Program-made: the position numbers and the translations under genes
Shown here: piece after piece, positions 36,201 through 47,279 of the stretch
Position numbering within the stretch: the stretch's first letter is position 1
Layout: each line of letters begins with the position of its first letter
Assembly (NCBI RefSeq): GCF_025698545.1
Contig: NC_068567.1
Location: 61,249,205-61,313,204, forward strand
DNA from: Gossypium raimondii
Taxonomy: Eukaryota > Streptophyta > Magnoliopsida > Malvales > Malvaceae
DNA length: 64,000 nt
Reading direction: 5' to 3'
Notes under the pieces: model-generated
Told to the model about the DNA's origin: nothing
Database searches by the model: none
Seen by the model: the letters and a program-made list of their open reading frames with translations, nothing else

Positions 36201-38621
36201 TTTAAGGGAGGAAGGTGGATTTGAGTACAAAAAGGCCATTGTAGATTCAATTGTGATTCTAATCAGAGATATCCCTGAAGCAAAGGAGAGTGGATTGCTT
36301 CATTTGTGTGAGTTCATTGAAGATTGTGAATTCACATATCTTTCCACACAGGTAGCATTTTCATTTGTTATCTTGCATCAACTCTGTCATGTTATTTATT
36401 TATTTTCCATTTTTCTCCCATCTTTGAGTACAGTTAAATTTATCTGAACATTGTATTATAGATACTCCATTTCTTGGGGATTGAAGGCCCAAAAACATCT
36501 GATCCAAGCAAATATATACGCTACATTTACAACCGTGTGCATCTTGAGAATGCCACTGTCCGGGCTGGTGCAGTGAGCACCCTAGCAAAATTTGGCGCTA
36601 TGGTTGATGGATTGAAGGTATGAAATGTTAATGATTCTCTTTCGTTTTTCTGAAGTAACCAAAACTTTCAACTCATTGCTCACCTACTTAAGCTTGAAAA
36701 TTTTGCACTCTTTTGCAGCCCCGCATATTTGTTCTCTTAAGGCGCTGTCTTTTTGACAATGATGATGAGGTCAGTTTATCATAAATAATGTCATTTTTGC
36801 TGGTTTGCATACTTTTCTTTTTATGTGCACAGTTGTATTACTTGCTGATGCATGCATTATTGTCCCATCATTTTGTTATTTATGTTAGTTGCATTGTTAA
36901 TCGGATTTTCTAGCAAGTCAAATGTGCTTTTCTTTTTACTCGTAAATAGGTTTTCTAAATCTGTTGCGTTGTAGGTTCGTGACAGGGCTACACTCTATCT
37001 TAATACACTTGGTGGTGATGGTGCAGTTGTTGAAACTGATGAAGGTGTAAAGGAGTTTCTCTTTGGTTCACTAGATGTCCCTCTGGTGAACTTGGAGAAC
37101 AGTTTGAAAAATTATGTAAGTTTCTAAATTTCTCTTTCAACTTTTCTGCTTTTCAGGTCACATAATCTGATGTGTTTAATTTGGGTGCAGGATCCGTCAG
37201 AGAAGGCATTTGACATTAATTCCGTGCCAAAGGATGTCAAGACTCAGCCACTTGCTGAGAAGAAAGCTACAAGTAAAAAACCAACCGGTCTTGGTGCTCC
37301 TCCCCCTGGCCCTCCATCAACTGTTGATGCTTACGAGAAGCTGCTTTCATCAATTCCCGAGTTTGCAAGCTTTGGCAAGCTCTTCAAGGTACTTCCATTG
37401 ACTTTGCCTTGCATGTCCCTTTCATATAATTGCATATAATAATTTAGACGGTATTCCAATTTTGCCTCGTGTGACTTTTCCTTGTTTTTCGATTGGCCAG
37501 TCCTCTGCACCTGTGGAGTTGACAGAAGCAGAAACGGAATATGCAGTTAATGTTGTCAAACATATTTTTGACGGTCATGTTGTGTTTCAGTACAACTGCC
37601 GTAATACCATTCCAGAGCAATTATTGGAGAACGTAATGATCAAATTACATGAAACCATCAATAAATACTTAAAAAAATCTGGTAGACTATTTTGATAACT
37701 TTATCTGCCTGTTACTAGGTCACTGTTATTGTGGATGCTTCAGAGGCTGAGGAATTTGCTGAAGTAGATTCAAAGCCTTTAAGACAACTTCCATATGATT
37801 CACCCGGACAGACCTTCGTGGCATTTGAAAAGCCAGAGGGGGTCTCAGCTGTTGGAAAGTTTTCAAATATGCTGAGGTTCATCGTAAAAGAGGTACGCTT
37901 TCTTCTCTCTTTTGCTCCAAAGAATGTGTGGTTTTTTTACATTGCTGAACTATTTGAATGATAACTTGGTTCTCGATGGTAACAAATTTTGCAAAGACCG
38001 GACATCGTGTTTAAATTGATTCTGAATGATAACATGTTTTGGCATGAACTGGAGACATTTTAGGTGTTTTTCCTATCTCATGTTTGCAATGTTTCTGCTA
38101 GGTTGATCCAAGTACTGGCGAGGCTGAGGACGATGGAGTTGAGGACGAGTACCAACTGGAGGACCTTGAACTTGTTGCAGCCGATTACATGTTGAAGGTG
38201 GGTGTCTCTAATTTCAGGAATGCATGGGAAAGCATGGGTGTGGACTTTGAACACGTAGATGAATATGGCCTTGGCCCAAGGGATAGCCTAGCCGAAGCTG
38301 TAAATGCTGTCATTAATCTTCTCGGCATGCAACCCTGCGAGGTTCGTACCTGTTTTAGTTTTTCATTTGTTTTGCTCTATACTGTTGCTATTGATATAAT
38401 ATTATTATACATGCCTTGCGATGCAGGGCACAGAGGTTATCCCTCCAAATTCAAGGTCACACACTTGCCTTCTATCTGGGGTATACATAGGCAATGTGAA
38501 AGTGCTTGTGCGGTTGCAATTCGGACTTGACGGTCCGAAGGACGTTGCCATGAAACTTGCTGTTAGATCCGAGGATGGAACTGTTAGTGACGCCATTCAT
38601 GAGATCGTAGCTAGCGGTTAG
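33204..38621 (+). CDS. COPG: Coatomer subunit gamma (gamma-COP)
   Basis: Seventeen introns. Exons: 33204-33249, 33747-33844, 33938-33988, 34172-34285, 34391-34591, 34691-34792, 35137-35244, 35324-35557, 35842-36092, 36180-36351, 36462-36617, 36719-36769, 36975-37115, 37191-37388, 37501-37632, 37719-37892, 38102-38341, 38427-38621. Total 2664 bp, 887 residues, matching plant gamma-COP. Residues 1-575 form the adaptin-like helical-repeat trunk ([45 protein letters not shown]). A Lys/Pro-rich hinge follows at about 595-615 ([15 protein letters not shown]), then the appendage domain ([32 protein letters not shown]). It is part of the COPI coat at the Golgi for retrograde transport. All phases agree. 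There is no sign of damage. Confidence 0.97.
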
Positions 38622-39909
38622 TTTTTCATTTTTTGGGGGCTCTAATCTGGCTTCTAAGCTATTTTTTGGGGGTGGTTTTGTACGAGTTCCAAAGGCAAAT
38701 AATTGTGTAGAGAGAATTGCATGCAAACTTATTCCGGGATTTTCGTTTACATTTAAATGGTCTTGTGTTAATGCTGCCAATAATACCGTGTATCAGTCAG
38801 GTCAGGCTCATAGGAATGATTTTTTTCTTTTTACATTTATTTTTATGTCGGGATTCAAGTGTAGTGGATCAAAGCTTTGCTTCATTTTTTATTTTATTAT
38901 TAATCATGAATTTTCCTGTTCCTAATAAAACGTTTGGTAATCTGGTTACCGATTATCAATCAATTTTATAAATATTAGGATCCGGGGTGTAGACATGAAG
39001 TTTTCTTTTAAAGTCTTGTAGTCTTTTTGCTTAATTGTCAGTTTGTGACAACTTGTGTGTTAAAAACAAGGAATTATTAAAATTAAGGAAGATTATTCTC
39101 CTTCCCAATGACTAAATATTCTTTTCACAATTTAAACATAAAATATTTATGTAATAGGTAGAAATTCAGTTGATGAAATGACTTGATTAAAATATTTAGA
39201 AATTACTGAACCAATTTGAAATTTAAGCGATAATTTAGACATTTGATTAAATTAATTTCATAAATTTTTATACTTTTTGTAAATTTGCTACTACAGTTAA
39301 TTAGTCATTTTCTATTGCTATCAAGTGATTGAGTGAGAATTTTTTATACCAACCAATTTAATAAATTTTAAATTGTGTTGACAATTGATTTGAGTTTTGA
39401 AATATAAAAAGAAAAGATTAAATTCTTAAAAATAAAAATACAAAGCCTAAGTTGGTTTTAACCAATTATACTTCTCAATATAATCTCAACTTGATGCTGG
39501 TCCTGCTTAAGATGGTATGATTACACAAAGCTTATTAGTTTATTAATAAGAACAATATTAGCAGATTTATAATTTAACACAAAAGTTACATTATAGGAAT
39601 GAAAACGGTCCAAAGACAATTTGGGAAAAATAAAATGAAAATTTTTTTTATCACAAATCACAATCAAGCAAAAGCTATATAAGAAAAATGCAAATGAACA
39701 TCTCTGCCTAATACAAAGTTTTTTTTCCTTAATCTTTCTTTATGCACTAATCAAATTGGGTTTTCAACATGGAAGTTTACAAGCAACAGTGCGAAGCATT
39801 AAAATACATAGGAAATCTCCCACATTGGATAATGCCATGAAAGATTGCAGTTTGAAGAAATGGGGCACCTGCCGGAGATACCGTAACTTGTTTTTCTCGG
39901 TCTGATGAA
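38622..39909. other. Intergenic between converging COPG and AGB1
   Basis: Carries the 3' UTRs of both genes and AT-rich filler. No repeat or additional gene was recognised with confidence. Confidence 0.6.
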
Positions 39910-42896
39910 TCAGATCACCTTTCTATGCCCTCCAAATGCCCAAATCTGCCATTTTCAAATATCGCTTTTGCATTTAGAAGAAATTCTGAATTTCCATTTT
40001 TCGTTTCATTACCGATTCCTAGTTGTTTCGGTATGCAGAGCCAGTTTTTCATTTCTAGTAGTAGCAAATGCAAGTATGATAAAATGAAGAATGTAGACTA
40101 ACCTTGAGGTTTGTATCCGAACTTCCTGTACATAAGGCACTACCGTCGGCTGATAAACCCAAACAGTTAATCCGTCCCTCGTGTGAGTTCTGGACAGATC
40201 CCAAGTTCAAAACGACCTAACATAAAAGACGAAGGTGATTAGAAAATCACTGCCTACTATGTGCCAAACCCGAGACAGCTATAAATAGTTTCAGCTAAAG
40301 TTTAATTACAAGTAGTTGAAACTTGAAAGAATGGGATAAAAAACGAAAAATAAAAAAGTTTAGGCTGCAAGGTTCCAAAGCTGACTACATTTGACACTTC
40401 ATATATTGCATTTGCACAAACCGTATTCAACCCGAAGAGAGGGAAAGTCGACAAAACTCGGGTTCATTGAGTCCTATGCTTTTCAGCTTAAGTATTCATT
40501 AAACATCTATGTCAACGATGTGAGCATTATGCTGGTCTAAATCATCAAAAAGTCTAATGCTAAAGAAAAGCCTGCTAATCACCGATGGTGATGAGCAGGG
40601 AAAGAATACAATGAGAACAGGTAACATTATGCCTAAACCAATACACAATCCAAAACAAAACATCACATGGGGGAAAATAGGTTTACGAATGGATTAAAAA
40701 TTCGTGTTTGGGAATCAAAGGGTTGGAAAGATGAAAGTAAGTCAAAAACGGGGGGTGGGGGATGGAGGATGGGTTATTATTACCTTTTCCAATAACGTGT
40801 CCCATACGTAGCAATCTCCATTTGAGTATCCGGCAAAGAGAAGTCTTCCAGAAATGGAGAATGCGATGGAGGTCACATGTGGAACCTCGTTATCGCCATG
40901 TTGCTGATAGTATACTTGTAATTGGTGACCAGTTCTAATGTCAAACAACCTACAAGTTCCATCATCCGATCCAGTTCCAAACCTATTGCCATCTGGAAAG
41001 AACTTCACGGTGTTTACATCGCCCTCGTGACCATGAAATGTACGAACTGCTCGACTTGCAACACGAGTATCCCACAATCGGGCAGTTGCATCACATGAAC
41101 CAGAGACAAACATTCTTGAGTTCGATCCATTAATTGAGACACTGAAAGAATGAACATAAAAGAAGACTTATTATCTTTCATCAAAAGTTTTGATAAACAC
41201 AAATATCACCGGACATAGGTTCCACCATACCAATAAAAGGAGAACAGATTGATCAGAAGCAACAGAAAGTCTGCTCAGGATTCCTCGAGCTTATTATCCA
41301 CAGTAGTTAACAGAGTATGTGCATAAAACAAACATTATACTAAGGTTAAAATATACCAGAAGTCCCTCTATTCTTTGAAAATTTGAAATTTAGCCCCTAT
41401 ACTTTTATTTCTAAAAATTTAGTCCTATTTTTCAGATTTTAAAATTCAGGTCCAACTGTTACGCTTAACACTATTAAGATTATTTTGTTAAATTTAGGTT
41501 TATTGCAGCGTATTATTTTAGTTACATTGCTATCAATTGAGTTCTTTTTTTAATTTCAAAATGTTATACCAACAAATTTAACAGTGTTAACAATTGGACT
41601 TGAATTTTAAAATCTGAAAAGTAGAGGAACTAAATTTCTGGGAAAAAAAAGTACAAGAACTAAATCCAAAATTTGTGAAGAGTACAGGGACCTATGGCAT
41701 ATTTTACCTTATACAAATCATAACTTTTCTGTATTAACTTCATACCCGAGCCACTTAAACAAAGATATCAAACACTTCATTAATGCAAATCAATGGACTT
41801 ATAAGGTAATCAAAATAGGTAAAAAAACACTAAGATACCTTAGCACATCAGCAGTATGTCCAGATTGAAATTCTCCCCCGAAAACCGATGTTCTAAGGCC
41901 AGTAGTAATATCCCATAGAACACAGGTCTGATCACCGGAACTGGTAATAATGTGAATGTCTTCATCTGGAACATACTGACAACACGAGACGTAACCCTTA
42001 TGTCCACTAAGGGTTTTTGATACAGGTAGGTTTCCATCCCTGTCAGTCGGAGAATTCAAGTTGAAAATGGAACACATACTATCGAGACCACCACAGGCAA
42101 CTGATTGACCCGTGGGAGAAAAAGCACACGTCATAACCCACGCACAAGGCAGCTTTATGGCGTGAGTTTTCTGGCTAGTTAGAGCGTTCCACACAATTAA
42201 TCGTCCATCCTGAGACGCGCTAACAATCCGGTTCCTTTCCGGAGTCCAATCCAAGGAGTAAACCTGCATATTTCCTTGGAAATTAAGTTCAAATACTCAA
42301 CTTCATCTATAGCCATCAGTATAACAAGTGATCCGCAAACAAATTATCATTAACTTGAGTTTTTCCCTATCATCATGCAGAACTCAAAAACAATCCAAAT
42401 GACTATTTGCTTCAATTTAGCAACTATTTAGCCCCATTTCAGTATATAATTCATTTGTGCAACCCAAGACTCGAAAAAACGAAAAAAGAATTGAATGAAA
42501 GCGAAATCAGCCCAAAAATATCAAATCTTAAATGAAGCATTCTAAGTCAATTTTTACCCCAAATTCGAATCTTTATCCGAGCTTCTCTTGCCATTGGAGC
42601 ATGCATCACTTAAACAAACGACAATTATTCCATCCACCCCCAGTATAGTAAAAAAACTCCACAAACGTTCTAAGATGATGCCAAGTGTCCTTAATAACAA
42701 ATAGCATCACCCTAAACCCGCTTGTGAAGTTTTTTATACTCCACTCGCGGCGGCGTATATGATAATAATCCATAAACTAAACCACCATTTTTGTCTTCCA
42801 ACAAAGCATTTCTACTTACAAAGCTATCAACATAGCAAAAAAAAAAAAAAGTCCCTTTCTCCTAGAGAAAATACACATGCAACTGAAATCTGATAC

Positions 42897-42938
<42 letters not shown>

Positions 42939-43375
42939 GTCCCAAAGCAATTCAATTTCAAACAAAGTAAGCAAATTTTCACCTTCTTTAACCTTAAAAA
43001 AAACAATAATCAATTCAAAAAATTGCAATAAAAAAGTTTTTTTTTTTTTTTTAAATTACCTTGCCAGTGTGACCTTGCAAGGTCCTGCAACAAACCAGAT
43101 CCGTAGGACCAAAAGTAACTGGACTCTTCCCTTGTGATCTTGCATATGTAGCAACTACACATGATGATTTACACACAAAAAAAAAAAAACCCAAATAGAT
43201 CTTAGAAGCTAAAAAAAATCATTTATAATTACCCAACAAAATTAAAAAACTTTGATTTTTTTTTTTTACCATCAGTGTCGAGCAACTGTTGACGTCTTTG
43301 CTTTAATCGTTCTCTTAGATTATTCACTGTCTCCGTCGCCGCCGCGTGCTTCTCTTTCAGCTCTGCAACAGACAT
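39910..43375 (-). CDS. AGB1: Heterotrimeric G-protein beta subunit
   Basis: Six exons in reading order: 43375-43270, 43154-43060, 42263-41839, 41141-40784, 40216-40103, 39945-39910. Total 1134 bp, 377 residues, exactly the usual plant G-beta length. The N-terminal helix (MSVAELKEKHAAATETV, LRERLKQRRQQ) forms the coiled coil with the gamma subunit. Seven WD40 blades follow, with repeat endings such as IVSASQDGRLIVWNA, VACGGLDSMCSIFN, SSGDQTCVLWD, VSGSCDATARLWD, GTGSDDGTCRLFD and FAGYSNGDCYVWD; the last blade ends NLKIWAFGGHRKVI. It signals at the plasma membrane together with G-alpha and G-gamma. The tiny last exon (11 residues plus stop) was located from the conserved IWAFGG. Intron 2 holds an (AT)n microsatellite; intron 3 holds a foldback element. 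Confidence 0.97.
41341..41711. mobile_element. Foldback MITE-like element in AGB1 intron 3
   Basis: Left end TAAGGTTAAAATATACC; right end, read on the other strand, TAAGGTAAAATATGCC. The arms share 'aaatttagtcc' and 'attttaaaattcaggtcca' phrases in inverted orientation, and an inner palindrome 'aacactattaa' / 'ttaacagtgtt'. It lies wholly inside the intron between exons 3 and 4. Target duplication unclear ('ttatac' occurs at both edges). Confidence 0.75.
42907..42936. repeat. (AT)n microsatellite in AGB1 intron 2
   Basis: About fourteen AT units, uninterrupted, between exons 2 and 3 of the G-beta gene. Likely polymorphic in length. Confidence 0.9.
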
Positions 43376-43850
43376 TTTTTTATACTTTTTTTGGGTCTTT
43401 TAAAATCTTTTTAACTTAAAAAGAAAAAGCATTTTTTAAAATTAAAAAAGTAAACTTCCTTGTTGCAAGATCGATCAAAGGTCAAGCCTTTTTTCTATGA
43501 TCTCTCTGCTATGGGTTCATAATTAAAAAGAAAAAAAAAACCCAAAAATTTAGAAGGAAAAAGAACCCAAAATAAAGGGAAGGGTTTTTTATGGTGAAGG
43601 TGATGATTGATGGTTTTGTAAGATTCTGAAAGAGATAAAATAAAAAGGGGGGTTTATGGCTGATCGGTAAAGGTTTTGATTGTGTTTTGACTGTCGCCGC
43701 CGGCCCCACTTACCCTTCCACGTGGATCTCCACTGCGGCATTTGTTTGGATTACTCTCATTATCAGTCCTCAAACTATGACTCAAATTCTAAATCGGTCT
43801 CAAGCTAGATGCTTTTGGAGGTTAAATGCAACTCAAATATGATGTAAAAT

Positions 43851-44178
43851 GGTAAGAGTATCATGGAGGCCTATATGCTAGAAGTTAGATTGTATTTTTT
43901 TTATTCTACTTAAAATTTACATCAAAGAGCAAATTGATCTTCCTGTTAAAAATTTTATCTATTTTTATTGTTTAAAATTGGTCCTTGTACATCATTCTGA
44001 GGTACACGTGGCATATCATGTGTTATTGTTGAATTATTTCATCAACCATGTCAATTTTTAACAAAAATGTCTAACTTGCTCTTTGATTTAACATACTAGG
44101 ACTAATTTATCCATGTTTTACTAGAATGGACAAAATGCAATCTGACTCTAATACAAAGACTTCCATGGTACTCTTAGC
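43851..44178. mobile_element. Palindromic MITE, family A, with target duplication
   Basis: About 328 bp, starting GGTAAGAGTATCATGG and ending CCATGGTACTCTTAGC. It is flanked by an exact direct repeat gatgtaaaat (43841-43850 and 44179-44188), that is 9 bp plus a possible matching end base. The inner arms contain the family A phrases. It sits about 475 bp upstream of the AGB1 start codon. Confidence 0.9.
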
Positions 44179-46423
44179 GATGTAAAATATATTTTAAATG
44201 TGTGTATTAAATTATAAACACGTATATATTTACCACACAAATACTTTAGATATGACATGTTAAAAAATATAGGTCCTAATTTTTATAGAGATGATTTTCT
44301 TTTAGAGATAAAAAAACATTTAGTCCCTGAATTTGGAAACTTTTCTCGTCTTAGCCTCTGCTTATCCACGTTTGTCTCAAAACTTGACAACTTTTCTTGA
44401 TTTTATCCTTAAACTCGGTTTCTATTAAAGTGTAATAACATGTCACTTTAAGATTAGCTACATCATCACCTAAAGATCGTGCTGGTGATAACATGACACT
44501 CTAATAATATCCCATTATCACATATTAATGAAATCCAAATTCAATAATCAGATTAAAAAATTGTTCAGATTTGAAACTAATGTGAAAAAGAAGAAGGTTC
44601 AAGAATTAAATTAAATATTTTTTATCAAGTTCAAGGACTAAATATTGTATTAACACATCTTACTCAAGATTCTTATACAATAATAGATTATTCATCTACA
44701 CTAATGTTTACAATTGATGACTAAATTCATAGAATACTGATTTTCAACTACAATTTTTAAAATTTAAGGATTAATTTAAATTTTGGGTAATAGTTTGGGG
44801 ACTTTTAGTGGAATTAACTTTTTCCCAATCTTCCTCCATTACCATGTTTTTTTTTTTTTTCTTTCTCTTATAAACACTAGCAGAAGCATAGCTGGAAGGT
44901 AATTAATCAATTTTTGGTTCTCCTTATTTCTTTTATCTTAATCAATAATCGAGGGTCTGATCCTGAATATGAAGTAATTTTAAAATTCGTGGCTAGCATC
45001 TACCCCTTAATAAACTTACAGAATACGAATGATTAATTACTAAACTCATTCCGATAAATATTTTGAAAAATATAAACCTAAAAAAGAAAAATGGCTCAAC
45101 ATTGAAGTCAACAACTAGAGGAGAATCTGTCTTCAATATAATGGAATTTACTAAAATAACAAGTAATTAATAATATTAGAAGTTGGAATGGCTGCTAATC
45201 ATATAATATAACTAAGGGAAAAGGTTGGGCAGCATAAGAATACGACAGGAGAGGAAGAGTTGACATTGTATTTGTCAATTTTTCTTTTTCTTTTTGTTAA
45301 TAAATATAATATTCTTGTAAGTAAGTTTTGAAATGGTCTAAACTAGATTTTATATAAATGAAAGGTTTTTATTTTATTTTATTTTATTTAGAATAGTTAT
45401 TTTTTAAAAATACCATTTAATTTTTTTAACAATAAAAATATCATTTTTTTTGTGGTTCTCTTCCTTCCTTGTCATAGATTAATACTCATCGTATTTATAA
45501 GAAATGATTTTTTGATGGGACGTGGTAGGGGGATAATTATGTGTCATGCATGAAGACGCGTTATTCCTTTAAGGGATTCCTCGAAGAGGCATTCTTGCGG
45601 ATGTACGAATAAAGAAATGACGAGTTGTAGCCATCTGGTGGACAAGAGGATGACGAGCTATTGGTATCAGGCAGATAAGGGGATGGCGAGCTGTGGACGC
45701 AGGAAAAGGCAAACTATTGTGGTTTCCCTAATCAAGTCGCCATGTTTGAGTTTTTCTAATCGGGTTGTCATTTGGACCAAGTCACAAGACATGTAATGGT
45801 AACATATTTAATAAATATAAAAATACTACTTCTGTATATATATTTATTATATTGATCCAAAGTCAATACTATAAAAGGAAAAAAAATGGAACCCAATAAA
45901 AAAATTATAGAATTTTATGAAATTTTTTAAATTATCCTTTTTTTGAATGAACCATATTGAGTCAATATGGTTAAAATCATGTCCATAAGTTAAAATAAGT
46001 TAAAATTTTGCACTTTAATGAAAAATATGAAATGCATTACTTTGATTTTTTATTTTTAAATTAAGGTAGTTAAAAATTAATTTTCAAAATTAAATTTATT
46101 TTAATATTAAATAAATCTCCCTACTACAAATGATTAAATTAATTTGAATTTTAAACATTAACGAGTTCATTTTAAGAATAATTTTTTTATAGTTCATAAC
46201 GACTTTGGTTTTTTTTTTTAACAATTTTATACAGACTCGAATTATATTTATCCATGCGAATTAAGCTAAAACTCAACCGGTTTTCTGTCTGGCTTCAATT
46301 TTAGATCCATTGGTATTTGTATTTTTATCTTACATTAGTTATTCCCCTTTTTCAAGTCTTTGTTTTGTAAGAAATTGAAGCCCAAACTTAATTTTTTTCA
46401 TCTGAAGAAATTAACCTCCAAAC

Positions 46424-46805
46424 GGTAAAAGTACCATGAAGCTCTTTATATTAGGAGTTTGATTGTATTGTGTTCCTTCTACAAAAAAAAAGGGCAAATT
46501 AATCTCTATATATTAGATCAAAGAGCAAACTAATCCTCCTATAAAAATTTAATTTGTTTCTACCGTTAAAAACTTATCATTGTACATTAAAAATTAGAAT
46601 GAAGTATACGTGACACACCATGCATAACAATTTAATTGTTCTGTAAGCCGCACCAATTTTTAATGATAGAAATGGATAAATTTCTTAATAGAAAGTGCTA
46701 GTTTACTCTCTAATCTAATGTACATGGACTAATTTTCTTATTTTTAAGTAAAAATAAGTAAAATACAATCCAATCCATAATACAAAAGCTAATGTTAGTT
46801 TTACC
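46424..46805. mobile_element. Palindromic MITE, family A, older copy
   Basis: Starts GGTAAAAGTACCATG and ends GTTTTACCC, with the family A inner phrases ('gatcaaagagcaaac', and an inverted counterpart near 46700). More diverged than the copies at 12664 and 43851; no target duplication can be made out. Confidence 0.75.
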
Positions 46806-47279
46806 CATTGCAAAAATGAGTTTGAGTAGTATTCAATCCTCAAACATTCATAATCATATAATAAGCATTTGAACAAGTAAAGAACCAGCAGAAACTTGGA
46901 CATGAAACCTATATTTTAGGCATAAGAACAGGCCAAAATTCATTGACTATATATAAAACAATACATTTAGAGAAGATAGGGTACATAGAACATGCAAGAA
47001 GCGAAATATGATTTTATTTTTTTAATAATTGGGAAGAAAATCTAAACTTTCATACCTTCATCATACTGATTTTGATATTATGTTCAAGAGATTATAAGCA
47101 TGACCCATTTTTTTTAACCACAAAAGTTCATCAATATTCCAACCCTAACTTTATTACATCAAATAATTTACCCAAAAAAGAACACAGACCACAGCAAATC
47201 CATATCAAAGGAGAATAACTTTACAGTCAAAGCTACTTTGTATTTCTAAAATAAGACCCACACATTTTATCTTACTTTT

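Larger units (their letters stand above)
43376..47279. other. Intergenic between AGB1 and the glucanase gene
   Basis: It begins with the AGB1 leader and promoter, which reads leftward. It contains family A MITEs at 43851-44178 and 46424-46805, a foldback-like stretch at 44300-44650, and a less AT-rich stretch at 45500-45800 that matches nothing I recognise. The last few hundred bases before 47280 are the glucanase 3' flank. Confidence 0.6.
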
